DNA of 64,000 nucleotides from Acidobacteriaceae bacterium. GTDB taxonomy: Bacteria > Acidobacteriota > Terriglobia > Terriglobales > Acidobacteriaceae. The stretch lies in assembly GCA_030041435.1 (NCBI GenBank), contig JASHNW010000123.1, positions 1 through 64,000 on the forward strand. The letters run 5' to 3'. The translations under genes were made by a program, and so were the position numbers. The notes under the pieces were generated by a model. It did no database searches and was not told the origin of the DNA. It was given only the letters and a program-made list of their open reading frames with translations. Positions 1 to 9,900 of the stretch are shown here, in pieces. Numbering within the stretch: the stretch's first letter is position 1; every line of letters begins with the position of its first letter.

Positions 1-525
1 GAAAAAGGCGGCGCCGACTCCATTGTGCTGGCCGCGTTCCAGAAGGACGTGCCCATCTTCTGCCCCGCCTTCAGCGACTGCTCCGCGGGCTTCGGCCTCG
101 TCGCCCACCAGCACAAGCGCCAGGACAAGCCGAAGGTTTCCATCGACTCGGCGAAGGATTTTTACGAGCTCACCCAGCTCAAGATCGCCAACCCCACCAC
201 CGGCCTGCTCATGATTGGCGGCGGCGTGCCCAAGAACTTCGCCCAGGACATCGTGGTGGCCGCGGATATTCTGGGCAACGAGGCGCCCATGCACAAGTAC
301 GCCATCCAAATTACGGTGGCCGATGTGCGCGACGGGGCGCTCTCCTCGAGCACGCTGAAGGAAGCCAGTTCGTGGGGCAAGGTGGACACCACGTACGAGC
401 AGATGGTCTACAGCGAGGCGACCCTGGCGCTGCCGCTGATCGCCGGCTACGCGTGGCACAAGCAGGCCTACGCGGCCCGGCGCGAGCGCCGCTGGAGCCG
501 GATTCTGGAGCCGGTAACGGCCTGA
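1..525 (+). CDS. Deoxyhypusine synthase family protein, 3' part only
   Basis: The frame is open from base 1, so the start lies outside the window. The visible ~174 residues match the C-terminal half of deoxyhypusine synthase: GGGVPKNF, the GAL-SSST turn, and SWGK (codon near 379-381), which in the eukaryotic enzyme contains the lysine that forms the imine with the aminobutyl group. The family moves the butylamine of spermidine to an acceptor lysine or amine. Bacteria lack eIF5A, so bacterial members probably act on another acceptor, such as putrescine in homospermidine synthesis. No partner gene is visible to suggest which. Confidence 0.85.
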   Translation, partial: EKGGADSIVLAAFQKDVPIFCPAFSDCSAGFGLVAHQHKRQDKPKVSIDSAKDFYELTQLKIANPTTGLLMIGGGVPKNFAQDIVVAADILGNEAPMHKYAIQITVADVRDGALSSSTLKEASSWGKVDTTYEQMVYSEATLALPLIAGYAWHKQAYAARRERRWSRILEPVTA

Positions 526-684
526 AGCCGCCTCCCACCGAATCAGACGGTCCGGTTGAGCAGTTCCGCAAGGCGAGACGGAGCCCTCTTCAGGCCGGGA
601 AAACGTTTGCATCCCGCATAAACTAAGGGTATTCTCGCAAATGCATTCGAGTTCTCCCCCATCGAGCGCTCGAGGTAGTTTGCT

Positions 685-891
685 ATGCGGTTGGCCTTGA
701 GAGTGGTTGGCTTGCTCTATGTCCTGAGCGCGGCCGTGGTGGGAGCTCTGTGCTGGCGGGCATTCGCGTTGCGGGCGAGAGCCAGGAGTGTGGGCAAGGC
801 CAGGAAACCGGACAACGTGATTCCATTTGAGCGCCGTCCTCCGAGGGCGGTGTCGGCCGGCAAGATCGAGCCGGCCAGCCGGCTTCGCTAA
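685..891 (+). CDS. Small single-pass membrane protein, unknown function
   Basis: A 68-residue reading frame with one hydrophobic helix at residues 3-25 followed by a strongly basic tail (many Arg/Lys). This is the topology of a small inner-membrane protein with a cytoplasmic basic C-terminus. No family is recognised. It stands alone between the upstream synthase and the histidine kinase operon. Codon use is GC-rich like the neighbours, but the small size keeps confidence moderate. Confidence 0.5.
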   Translation: MRLALRVVGLLYVLSAAVVGALCWRAFALRARARSVGKARKPDNVIPFERRPPRAVSAGKIEPASRLR

Positions 892-1000
892 GATTCTGAT
901 AGGAAAAATCGGCTCAGCCAGGCCGCTGTCAGCCAGCCTGTTTTGCCCGCCCTGGGCGGGTGGTTACTGGCGTGTCGGGCTGGCCAGGCGGCCAAATCCG

Positions 1001-1026
1001 CGGCAGCGATGGCTGCCGTGCTGTTT
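1001..1026 (+). terminator. Possible terminator or hairpin before the kinase operon
   Basis: Stem CGGCAGC (1001-1007) pairs with GCTGCCG (1012-1018) around a 4-base loop, and TTTTT follows five bases later. It could end transcription of the small membrane-protein gene. The gap before the T run makes it imperfect. A second GC-rich palindrome (CCCGCCC/GGGCGGG, 946-960) nearby has no T run. Confidence 0.35.
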
Positions 1027-1092
1027 TTACTTTAGGTAACCACGGTCATCCCCTATACTTTCCGGAAACCCTGTGACGGATGATGGAATACG

Positions 1093-3789
1093 TTGGGGGC
1101 TTTACGGAATCGTAGTTTGAGCCGATTCGCCCATTCCCGGAGCATCACGCGCGCCTTTGTCATTGCCCTTGCCTGTTCACTGGCCGGGGCCATCGTGCTG
1201 GCGCGCTATGGCAGCGATACCACCGCCGCCGATCCGTGGATTTTCTGGTTCGCCACCTTCTGGACCATCGCGCAAACCACGCTGATTGCTGTGGCGCTGT
1301 CGACTTTTCGCTCGGCGCTGCGCCAGAGCCAGGCGGAACGGCAGCTGCAGAGCGTTGCGCGCCTGCACCGCAGCATCCTCGACTCGGCCGGGCCGGTCAT
1401 GATTGCCTGCGACCTGTCGGGGCGCATCAATCTCTTTAACCCGGCTGCCGAGCGGATGCTGGGCTACCGCGCCGCTGACGTGCTGGGCAAGCTCACCGCA
1501 GCGGATCTCTTCCCGGAAAGCGAAATGGTCCGCGTCGGCGAGCAGCTGTCGGCTTCTCTGCCCTCGTCCAAGCCCCACCCTGAGGTGCCCCCGGAAACCG
1601 CAGATCAGCTGCTGCCGTATGTGCGTTACGTCGCCAGCTTCCCGGCCAGCCGCGTGCGCGGGTTTGAGATGCGCTACCGCCGCAAGGACGGCAGCACCTT
1701 CCCCGCCATGGTCTACCTGTCGGCGGTGCGCTCCTCCGCCGGGTCGATCGACGGCCTGGTGTCGGTCGCCGTGGACTTGAGCGCCACCCGCCGCGCCGAG
1801 TATGCCCTGCGCGAGAGCGAGGAGCGGTACCGCGACCTCTTCGAGAACTCGGCGGAAATGATTGCCACCCTCAGCCCGCGCGGACGTTACCTGTACGTCA
1901 ACCCGGCGTGGCAGACGCTGTTTGGCATGGATTCTTCCCAGTTCGAGAACCTCATCGGATTCGAGTCGGCGTTTCCTCCCGAGGTGCAGGCCGAGGCGGC
2001 GGCGCTCTTCCACAAAGCGCTGCACGGCGTCCGCGTGGAGCGCCATCCGCTCCGGCTGCAGAATTCGGCCGGCGAAACCGTCGAGGTGGAGGCCAGCCTC
2101 AGCTGCCGCCGCGAGGAATCGGGACCAGTCTCGGTTCGCTGCACCTTCCGCGATGTCACCCAGCAGAACCGCCGTGAGCGCCGCCTGCGCATCCAGCTGG
2201 TGGTGAGCCAGATCATCGGCGAAACCACGTCGGTGGACGAGGGGTTGACGCGGGTGCTGGAGGCGCTGTGCGGCACCTTTTCCAGCGACTTTGCCGCCCT
2301 GTGGACGGTGGACGACGCCCAGCATCTCATCCGGCCCCGCGTCACCTGGTATGCGCGCGGGCGTTCCAGCGAGGATTTCCTGCGCGAGACCCACGGCCAG
2401 GTTCTGGCCCGCGGCGAAAGCCTGCCCGGAACCGTGTGGTCGCAGGGCAAGCCCTGCTGGATTTCGGATGTCCGCCAGGATCCTGCCTTCAGCCGGCGCG
2501 GCACCGCCCGGTTGAGCGGTTATGTCTCCGGCTGGGCGGTGCCGGTGCGCGTAGGCAACCAGGTCATCGCCGTCATCGAGTGCTTCTCCCGGCAGCTCAT
2601 CCGCGAAGATCCCGATCTGCTCGCCACCGTGGAGACGGTGTGCGGCTCGGTGGGCCAGTTTATGGCCCGCGCCGGGCAGGAAGCGCGCCTGCGCCAGCTG
2701 GACCGGCAAAGAGCGTTCATCCTCAGCTCCGTCGCAGACGGCATCATCGGTGTGGATTCGGCGAACCGGATCGCCTTCGTCAACCCCGCCGCCGCCGGAA
2801 TGCTGGAGTATCCGGAGTCGGCGGTCATTGGGCGCGACGTCCACGAGGCCCTGCATCCGCCTTCCGTGGGCTGCGGCGCCGGCTGTCCCACCCGCCGCGC
2901 TATCCTCTCCGGCGAGAGCGCTTCCGGGCAGGATGTCTACATGCGCCAAAGCGCGCGCAGCTTCCCCATTGAATTTGCCCTCATGCCCATGATCGACGAG
3001 GGCCAGTCGGTGGGCAGCGTGATCAGCTTCCGCGATATCAGCCAGCGCTATGCGCTCGATCACATGAAGGACGAGTTCATCTCTACGGTAAGCCACGAGC
3101 TGCGCACGCCCCTCACCTCCATCCGCGGCGCCCTCGGCCTGCTGCAGGCCGGCATGCTCGGCAAAGTAACCGACAAGGCCTCCAACCTGCTGCGCATCGC
3201 TGTGGCCAACTCCGACCGCCTCGTGCGCCTCATCAACGACATCCTGGATCTGGAGCGCATGCAGTCCGGACGCGCTCCCCTCACCTTCCGCATGATCGCC
3301 CTCGACGAGCTGGCCCGCCAGGCCATTGAGGCCATGCAGCCCATGGCCGACGCCGGACGCGTCCATCTGCTCTGCGACGTGATCGTCCCCGCCCCGGTGG
3401 AAGCCGACGCCGACCGCATCCTGCAGGTGCTCACCAACCTGCTCAGCAATGCCATCAAGTTCTCCCCGCCGCAGTCGATCGTGCGCGTCAACATCGGCCG
3501 CTCCCCCGACGGCGTAACCTTAAGTGTGGTCGACCAGGGGCGAGGCGTTCCTGCGGATAAGCTGGAGAGCATCTTCGATCGTTTCCAGCAGGTCGATGCC
3601 TCCGATTCCCGCCAGAAGGGCGGCACCGGACTGGGGCTCGCCATTTGCCGAACCATCGTGCAACAGCACGGCGGCCGCATCTGGGCGGAGCAAAACGGAA
3701 CCCAGGGCTCGATCTTCCGCGTCTTCCTCCCCGACCGTGCTTCGCTCTCCGCTTCCGGAGAAGAAGTTGCCTCCGGCCACTCCGGATAG
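1093..3789 (+). CDS. Membrane-anchored multi-PAS/GAF sensor histidine kinase
   Basis: 898 residues starting at a TTG; no ATG lies in frame before conserved sequence. Two hydrophobic segments (about residues 20-40 and 48-72) are followed by PAS (~90-235), a second PAS (~240-360), GAF (~375-520), a third PAS (~535-655), HisKA with phospho-acceptor H668 in SHELRTP, and HATPase_c. The ATPase N-box (NLLSNAIKF), G1 (DQGRG) and G2 (GGTGLGLAI) are all present, so the kinase should be active. There is no receiver domain. The response regulator starts 16 bases downstream and an Hpt gene follows, so the phosphorelay is split over three proteins. The signal cannot be read from the sequence. Confidence 0.95.
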   Translation: MGALRNRSLSRFAHSRSITRAFVIALACSLAGAIVLARYGSDTTAADPWIFWFATFWTIAQTTLIAVALSTFRSALRQSQAERQLQSVARLHRSILDSAGPVMIACDLSGRINLFNPAAERMLGYRAADVLGKLTAADLFPESEMVRVGEQLSASLPSSKPHPEVPPETADQLLPYVRYVASFPASRVRGFEMRYRRKDGSTFPAMVYLSAVRSSAGSIDGLVSVAVDLSATRRAEYALRESEERYRDLFENSAEMIATLSPRGRYLYVNPAWQTLFGMDSSQFENLIGFESAFPPEVQAEAAALFHKALHGVRVERHPLRLQNSAGETVEVEASLSCRREESGPVSVRCTFRDVTQQNRRERRLRIQLVVSQIIGETTSVDEGLTRVLEALCGTFSSDFAALWTVDDAQHLIRPRVTWYARGRSSEDFLRETHGQVLARGESLPGTVWSQGKPCWISDVRQDPAFSRRGTARLSGYVSGWAVPVRVGNQVIAVIECFSRQLIREDPDLLATVETVCGSVGQFMARAGQEARLRQLDRQRAFILSSVADGIIGVDSANRIAFVNPAAAGMLEYPESAVIGRDVHEALHPPSVGCGAGCPTRRAILSGESASGQDVYMRQSARSFPIEFALMPMIDEGQSVGSVISFRDISQRYALDHMKDEFISTVSHELRTPLTSIRGALGLLQAGMLGKVTDKASNLLRIAVANSDRLVRLINDILDLERMQSGRAPLTFRMIALDELARQAIEAMQPMADAGRVHLLCDVIVPAPVEADADRILQVLTNLLSNAIKFSPPQSIVRVNIGRSPDGVTLSVVDQGRGVPADKLESIFDRFQQVDASDSRQKGGTGLGLAICRTIVQQHGGRIWAEQNGTQGSIFRVFLPDRASLSASGEEVASGHSG

Positions 3790-3805
3790 AGAACGGGATG
3801 GAACC

Positions 3806-4186
3806 ATGCCACGACGCATTTTGATCATCGACGACGAGGACGACATACGCGAGGTTGCGGCCCTGAGCCTCGAAACCGTGGCCGGCTGGGACGTGACCAT
3901 GGCCGGCTCCGGCGCCGCGGGCATCATCAAGGCGCAGGAACTGCTTCCCGATGCGATCCTGCTGGATGTGATGATGCCGGTGATGGACGGGCCCACGACC
4001 TTTCGCGAGCTGCGCTCCCGTCCTGAAACCTCGCATATCCCCGTCATTCTGCTTACCGCCAAGGTGCAGGCTGCCGATCAGAAGCGATTCTCCGACCTGG
4101 GCGTCGCGGCGGTCATGTTCAAACCCTTCGATCCCCTGGCGCTGGCCAAAGACATTGCCGCGGCGCTGGGCTGGAATGACGAATGA
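3806..4186 (+). CDS. Stand-alone receiver-domain response regulator
   Basis: 126 residues, a CheY-like receiver with no output domain. The acidic pocket D9/D10 and phospho-acceptor D54 (LLDVMMPVMDG) are present, as is the conserved lysine in the later KPFDP motif. I chose ATG 3806 because it begins directly at the first beta strand (RRILIIDDE); longer in-frame extensions run into the kinase gene. It follows the kinase by 16 bases and overlaps the Hpt gene by ATGA, so the three genes should be co-transcribed. It probably receives phosphate from H668 and passes it to the Hpt protein. Confidence 0.95.
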   Translation: MPRRILIIDDEDDIREVAALSLETVAGWDVTMAGSGAAGIIKAQELLPDAILLDVMMPVMDGPTTFRELRSRPETSHIPVILLTAKVQAADQKRFSDLGVAAVMFKPFDPLALAKDIAAALGWNDE

Positions 4187-4518
4187 GCGATGTCGCCGCC
4201 CTCATCGCCGCCAAACTGACGGAACTGTGGCGCACCAGCCGCCCCGCGATTCTGGAGCGGGTCGCCGTGCTGCGCGCCGCGCACACAGCGCTCACCGCCA
4301 ACCCCCGGGACACAGCAGCTCGCCGCGCCGCCCGCGAAGCCGCGCACAAGCTCTCCGGAGTGCTGGGCACATTTGGCCTGCCGCAGGGCAGCGAAATCGC
4401 CGCCGCTCTTGAGCACCTCCTCCAGTCCGGCAGCCCCCTCACCCCCGCCGATCTCGCCTTCCTCGCCGGCCAAACCTCCGCACTCGACGCCGTCATCGCC
4501 TCCAGAGACCGGGACTGA
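4183..4518 (+). CDS. Hpt-domain phosphotransfer protein
   Basis: 111 residues, predominantly helical, with the Hpt signature AHKLSGVLGTFG; H55 is the likely phosphorylated residue. The start overlaps the response-regulator stop (ATGA), implying translational coupling. An Hpt carrier downstream of a receiver implies a final acceptor encoded elsewhere. The output of this relay is therefore not in this operon. Confidence 0.85.
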   Translation: MSDVAALIAAKLTELWRTSRPAILERVAVLRAAHTALTANPRDTAARRAAREAAHKLSGVLGTFGLPQGSEIAAALEHLLQSGSPLTPADLAFLAGQTSALDAVIASRDRD

Positions 4519-4664
4519 GCAGACGGCGCTGAGCGGACGGTTACAGGCCGCCCACAGGGGCCATCGCCCCGTTCACGCGCCCTGCGCCCGGCTCTCAGAG
4601 CACAGCGGAACCCACTGGCCCAGCCAGGCGTCAGGTTCCCTCGGCCAGCGCGGGTAGCCTCCGG

Positions 4665-5396
4665 TCACTGCGGCGGCAGCACGAGTCCGTCATACAAGCC
4701 GCCAACAATGGCCCCCACGATGAACGTAGCCAGAACGATGTAGCCCGCTTCAATCACGAGCAGGTCGTGAGGCAGTCTTGCGATGCCGTACCAGTTCGCT
4801 GCCACCACGGCCCCGCAAAGCAGCACGGACATCAGGACGCCCGCCAGCACGCCCTTGCGATGACACACGGCAAGGAGCCACGCGACTCCGTAGGCAAAGA
4901 GCAGACAGGCAGCTGCGCTCAGCAGGTGCGGCGAATTCCACCACACGATCTGTTTCACTTGCGCACGAGTGAGTCCAAGGGCATTCATCCATGGCGTGCG
5001 GAACATATATTGCGCATGCCAAACGGCTCCCAGGCACCAGGCGGCAAACGCTGCCAGAACAATGGGGAGGTGGTGGATCGGCTTCGTTCCCGCCTTCCCT
5101 TCGCCTGGCGTGTAGGGTTCTGCCTCAACCGCCTGGGACAGGCACCCCTGAGCGCACGTCGCGCGTTCCGGCCAGCGCGTGCAGTCGGACAACCGCAAAT
5201 CCGGATGTCCATGCATCCCTGTCGCCGCCGCATGCCGGACATCGATGTTGACGGCGGCTGGTTGCTGGTTTTCGGGGCATGCAACGGGTCGACTGCCGGA
5301 ATATCGCCTGAAAATCTCACGCCGCCACAGTGCGGGGATAACCAGAATCAGGGAAACGGCGGCAAGGCAGAGCACGAGCCAAATGAGGAATAGCAT
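4665..5396 (-). CDS. Multi-pass membrane protein, unknown function
   Basis: 243 residues from the ATG at 5396, chosen because a hydrophobic helix (LFLIWLVLCLAAVSLILVIP) starts immediately. The upstream open frame (to 5798) is compositionally unlike protein and contains palindromic repeats. After the first helix comes a ~65-residue polar, Cys-containing stretch (residues ~35-100), then four more hydrophobic helices. The last four helices loosely resemble a DUF1772/DUF2269-like membrane module. The polar insert holds several cysteines and may be a degraded metal site. No function can be assigned. Confidence 0.6.
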   Translation of the reverse strand: MLFLIWLVLCLAAVSLILVIPALWRREIFRRYSGSRPVACPENQQPAAVNIDVRHAAATGMHGHPDLRLSDCTRWPERATCAQGCLSQAVEAEPYTPGEGKAGTKPIHHLPIVLAAFAAWCLGAVWHAQYMFRTPWMNALGLTRAQVKQIVWWNSPHLLSAAACLLFAYGVAWLLAVCHRKGVLAGVLMSVLLCGAVVAANWYGIARLPHDLLVIEAGYIVLATFIVGAIVGGLYDGLVLPPQ

Positions 5397-5698
5397 GGCC
5401 CACCTCTTTTCGACCAGAGTCTGCGCCCTCGCCGCGGTTCCTTCAGTGATGGCCGTCACGACTGCCGGATGAAGGGGAATCGGCGAAGCCGCCAGGCGGA
5501 AGCAGCGGTACGGGCCGACTCGGCTGCGCACGTTCCCAGCTGCGCCGAGGGCCTTATGTGCGCGGCGCAGGAGAATCGGGAGACTTCGTTCGCTCGCGAT
5601 TTGCGGCAACAGCAGTTGGAGAGGTTGGTCGCTCCCGTGGCACTGCCGCGCGACCCCACTTGCTGTTCCGAGCGGCCAGCGAGGAAGACGGTAGAAGC

Positions 5699-5842
5699 GC
5701 CGGGTTTCAACCCGGCGAATAGCCGGCGCCTTAGGATGAGGGCCTTCAGGCCCGGCCGGGGCTAAAGCCCCATTCCTTTTGCGGGGCTTTGGTTCCACGG
5801 CCTAAAGGCCGTGGCGTTCTCCGGGGCCTCGCTTCGCGAGGC
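5699..5842. repeat. Cluster of five short palindromes
   Basis: Five different perfect or near-perfect palindromes lie head to tail in 144 bases: GCCGGGTT-AACCCGGC (5699-5716), GGGCCTTCAGGCCC (5740-5753), GGGGCTAAAGCCCC (5758-5771), CCACGGCC-GGCCGTGG (5795-5814) and GCCTCGC-GCGAGGC (5826-5842). They sit between the stop of the DUF4145 gene and the start of the membrane-protein gene. Such REP-like hairpins may act as transcript-end stabilisers or terminators. Confidence 0.75.
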
Positions 5843-5870
5843 TCGATGTGCGGCGGGAACGAATTCGTCG

Positions 5871-6530
5871 CTAGATCAATTGGGGCTTTCCAGCAGCCTT
5901 CAGCTTCTCGTTGAATTCTTTGATCCGTTTCGCCTGCTGGGCAGGCTTGACAAATTGGAAGTCAAAAATCGATTGCAGTATTTCAATGTTCCACTCGGCT
6001 TCTCCCGGCTCTACGGGCAATATCTCTCCTGTGACTGTGTCCTTTTGCGGATGGGCCGCAAAGTTTCCAATCTGTCGCACCGCGTGAAGTTGCTCAGCTA
6101 TGTAGGAAGGAGGGTTCTTCGCTGAGATGAAGTTCTCAATTTGCTTTTGCAGGTCGCCACCGGTCGCGCCGCCGTAGCTGACAAGAACGTGTTGCAAGCA
6201 TCGGCGGCTAAGCGCAGCCGAGGCTTGAGCACTGATGGGAAGCACATTGCATGCTTCCGTGAAGTCTTTCGCAATCTCCTCCGGAACGTCTACTGGGCAG
6301 AAGACAGTTTCCCTTTTAGGCCACACGCGTGTATTCAGCACAGTTGTGCTGAACATGGCCGGTACGCCATTACTGAACGTCGGGTGTCCTGAAACCAGGT
6401 TGATGACGACTTTTCGGCATTCAGGGCAGCGATCGGCATCCGCGGCCCATGCCTCGTCATTTGTGTGGGCCTTCAGAAAGACCCGTTGAAACTGGAACTT
6501 GACACCTACATTGCAGTGAGGGCAGATCAT
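5871..6530 (-). CDS. DUF4145-type zinc-ribbon protein
   Basis: 219 residues. The N-terminus carries two CxxC pairs (CPHC near residue 3, CPEC near residue 35) that look like a zinc ribbon. A mostly helical part follows with the motif HAVRQIGNFAAHP, typical of the DUF4145 domain (HEPN-like helices, often found as an add-on in restriction or defence proteins). As a stand-alone protein its role is unknown. The start is an ATG directly before the first CxxC. A 68-residue gene lies 12 bases upstream on the same strand, and the two may form an operon. Confidence 0.75.
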   Translation of the reverse strand: MICPHCNVGVKFQFQRVFLKAHTNDEAWAADADRCPECRKVVINLVSGHPTFSNGVPAMFSTTVLNTRVWPKRETVFCPVDVPEEIAKDFTEACNVLPISAQASAALSRRCLQHVLVSYGGATGGDLQKQIENFISAKNPPSYIAEQLHAVRQIGNFAAHPQKDTVTGEILPVEPGEAEWNIEILQSIFDFQFVKPAQQAKRIKEFNEKLKAAGKPQLI

Positions 6531-6541
6531 GATGGGTCTCC

Positions 6542-6748
6542 TTATCTGCCACGCTGCTGTTTCAAGTATTCGCTGAGGGTGTCGGCGCCGGCGTCGTCGA
6601 GGACGGTCCCGAGCTGCGCGTCGCTGCGCCAGCCTTCGGCAAAGTCGTCGCCGTAGGTTTGGCGGAGGGTTCCCACCAATGTGTTGCTGTGCTTTTCGCT
6701 GATGCGACCATCGCGGTCGCGATGGCGATTATCGAGGTTGTCGCTCAT
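6542..6748 (-). CDS. Small hypothetical protein
   Basis: 68 residues from ATG 6748, highly charged (DNRHRDRDGRISEKHSN...), with a C-terminal part (TYGDDFAEGW...LGTVLDDAGADTLSEYL) that looks like a small folded helical protein. It is closely followed by the DUF4145 gene on the same strand. I do not recognise a family firmly; the N-terminal DGRISEKH stretch resembles small proteins annotated only as hypothetical. Confidence 0.6.
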   Translation of the reverse strand: MSDNLDNRHRDRDGRISEKHSNTLVGTLRQTYGDDFAEGWRSDAQLGTVLDDAGADTLSEYLKQQRGR

Positions 6749-6887
6749 TTGAGACTCCGTTTCTGCGGTTGAGGTTATGGGCCGATGACGGCCCATCCCT
6801 CAAAACGGAGCTCTGAGTCGCCAAGTAGTCAATCAGTCAGATCTGACAAGGTGTCTCCGTGTCATTGGCTGTGACTTCGAATTGTTG

Positions 6888-6929
6888 TTCGTGAAGAGGC
6901 GGGAGTTCTTATTCCCGGCTCTTCACGAA
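6888..6929 (-). terminator. Strong hairpin downstream of nrdJ
   Basis: A 17-base arm (6888-6904) is complementary to 6913-6929 at 16 of 17 positions around an 8-base loop. It lies 38 bases past the nrdJ stop codon. There is no clear T run on the nrdJ strand, so it could be a processing or stabilising hairpin rather than an intrinsic terminator. Confidence 0.5.
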
Positions 6930-6967
6930 AGGCCCCGGACGGCCAGTCCGCCGCCGGAGGCAAGCTT

Positions 6968-9900
6968 TTAGCTGCACCCGCTAGTCGACCCACAGCTCAT
7001 GCACCTGTAGCAGCTTCCGTTTCTCACCATGATGGCGCCGCAGGTGTGGCAGCTGGGGGCGTCGCCCATGTCGTACATGCCGCGCATGGCGTCCGCCGGA
7101 TGATAGATGCCGCGGTCCTCCACGCCGGCGTTGAGCGGATAGCGTGTAACGTCCAGGGGATTCGCTTCGACCTCGGGAGCGATGCCGCCCTGGGGTGCCG
7201 AGGCCGATCCCATGCCGCGCGTCGGCGAGTGCTGCTCGGGAGCGAGCATCGCATCCGGGTCCGCGACCGGTGCGGCTGCCGCCGCCGGCGGCGCCAGGTT
7301 CGCGAACAGCGACAGCTGCTGGCCGGAGAGGAAGCGCAGCTGCAGCCAGCGGAAAATGTAATCCATGATCGACTTGGCGAAGCCGATCTGCTCGTTGCCC
7401 GTCCAGCCGGAGGGCTCGAAACGGGAGTGCGCGAACTTCTCGCAGAGCACGCGCAGCGGCACGCCGTGCTGCAGCGAGAGCGAGGCCGCCGTGGCGAAGC
7501 TGTCCATCAGGCCCGAGACCGTCGAGCCTTCCTTGGCCATGCGGATGAAGATTTCGCCCGGCTGGCCGTTGGGATAGAGGCCCACGGTGATGTAGCCCTC
7601 GTGCCCGGCGATGGAGAATTTGTGGGTGAGCGAGGCGCGCTCCTCGGGCAGGCGATGGCGCACGGCGCGGGGCGGTGCGTCCGCGTGGTCGAGCGAGTTG
7701 GGCTGCTCGCTCTGCGCGATCGAGGCCAGCGCGGCGGTGAAAGCAGTGCTGGCCGCGACGATCGACCGCGACGCCACTTCCACCTTGTCGGCCAGCTTCC
7801 CTTCAAGTGTCTTCAGATCTCCCTCGGCGGCCTTGTGCCCGGAAGCGATCGCCGCCAGCACGCGGTCGGCGGTGGTGGTCAGCTCGGTGCTGGCGCCGGC
7901 GCCTTTGATGTCCTTGGCCTTCGCGCCGTCGGAGACGTTGAGCGGCTGCGCGCCCTTCGATCCGTCGCGATAGATGGCGACCGCTTTCAGGCCCAGACGC
8001 CAGCTTTCGAGATAGGCCTCGGCGATGTCGTCGAGCGAGCAGTCGTGGGGCAGGTTGACGGTCTTCGAGATGGCGCCAGAGAGGAACGGCTGCGTGGCGG
8101 CCATCATGCGCACGTGGCCCATGTAGTGGATGGAGCGCGTGCCCCTGGCCGGCTTGAAGGAGCAATCGAAGACCGCTAAGTGCTCGGGCTTCAGTCCGGG
8201 CGCGCCTTCAATAGTGCCGGTGGCGTCGATGTAGCTGACGATGGTATCGACCTGCGCGTTGTTGTAGCCGAGCTTGAAGAGCGCCGTGGGCACGGTGTTG
8301 TTGACGATCTTGATCATGCCGCCGCCGACCAGCTTCTTGTACTTCACGAGTGCGAGGTCGGGCTCGATGCCGGTGGTGTCGCAGTCCATCATGAAGCCGA
8401 TGGTGCCGGTGGGTGCGAGCACCGTGACCTGCGAGTTGCGGTAGCCGTGCTTCTCGCCGTGGGCGAGCGCCTGGTCCCAGCAGTCGCGGCTGGCGGCCAG
8501 CAGGTCGTCGAACTGTGGGACGGCGAAGGTCTTGTCGCCCGCGGTGCGCGACTTGCCGATGTTATTCACTTCCGCGCGGTGCATGCGGATGACGTCGAGG
8601 AAGGGCTCGCGGTTGACGTAGTAGCCGGGGCAGGCGCCGCCGTTGTCAGCATTGGCGCCGGCCGTGCGCGGCGTGGCCGAGGCCAGCGCCGGGCACTTCT
8701 CGGCAATGCGCGCAGACTGCAGATACGCCTCGCCGCACATGATGGCGGTGAGCGTCGCGGCAAAGTCGCGTCCGGCATCGGAGTCGTAGGGCAGGCCGAA
8801 GGCCATAAGCAGCGCGCCCAGGTTGGCGTAGCCCAGGCCCAGCGGGCGGTAGTCGTGCGAGTTCTTCGCGATAGCTTCCGTCGGATACCCCGAGTTATCG
8901 ACAAGGATCTCCATCGCGGTGATCATGATGTCGATGGCGGCGCGGTAAGCCGGGATATCGAACGTGCCCGCCGGAGATACAAACTTGAGTAAGTTGAAGC
9001 TGGCCAGGTTACATGCGGAGTTATCGAGGAACATATACTCCGAGCACGGATTCGATGCGTTAATGCGGTCCGTGTTCTTCGACGTGTGCCAGCGGTTGAT
9101 GGTCGAGTCGTACTGCATGCCGGGATCGCCGCACTGCCAGGTAGCCTCGGCGATCTTCTTCATAATGTCGCGCGCCTTGTAAGTCCTAACCGGCTTCTTC
9201 TCTTTCACCGTAGTCGTGGTGAATTCGCCGTCCTTCTCGACGGCGCGCATAAACTCGTCGGTCACGCGGACGGAGTTATTCGCGTTCTGGAAGAAGATAG
9301 ACGAGTAGGCTTCCGAGTCCGGGCCGGAGGAGCCGTCGTAGCCCTCGCGCATCAGCGCCCAGGCCTTGGCTTCTTCCTTCGACTTGCACTCGATGAACTC
9401 GACGATGTCGGGATGGTCGACGTTGAGAATGACCATCTTGGCGGCGCGGCGCGTCTTGCCGCCGGACTTGATAACGCCGGCGAAGGCGTCGAATCCGCGC
9501 ATGAAGCTGAGCGGGCCGGAGGCCGTGCCGCCGCCGGAGAGATTCTCCATCGATCCGCGGATGGAAGACAGGTTCGTGCCCGTGCCCGAGCCCCACTTGA
9601 AGAGCATGCCCTCGGTCTTGGCGAGGGTCAGGATCGAGTCGAGCGAGTCCTCGACGGCGTTGATGAAGCACGCCGAGCACTGCGGCTTGCGGTAGCCGGT
9701 CACGGAGAACTCGACCGCGCAGCTGTGCTGGTTCCAGTGCCAGTTTTGCGCGTCGGAATTGGGCTCCAGCCGGTCGCAGCCCACGTTGAACCACACGGGC
9801 GAGTTGAAGGCGGCCTTCTGCGTGACCAGCAGGTGCACCAGCTCGTCGTGGAAGAGGGCTGCGTCTTCGGGCGTGGCGAAGTAGCCGCCGGCCAGGCCCC

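Noticed and set aside
1177-3366. Long antisense frame opposite the histidine kinase
   Set aside because: High-GC shadow with His/Ala/Gly-rich composition and no domains; the opposite strand has a complete kinase.
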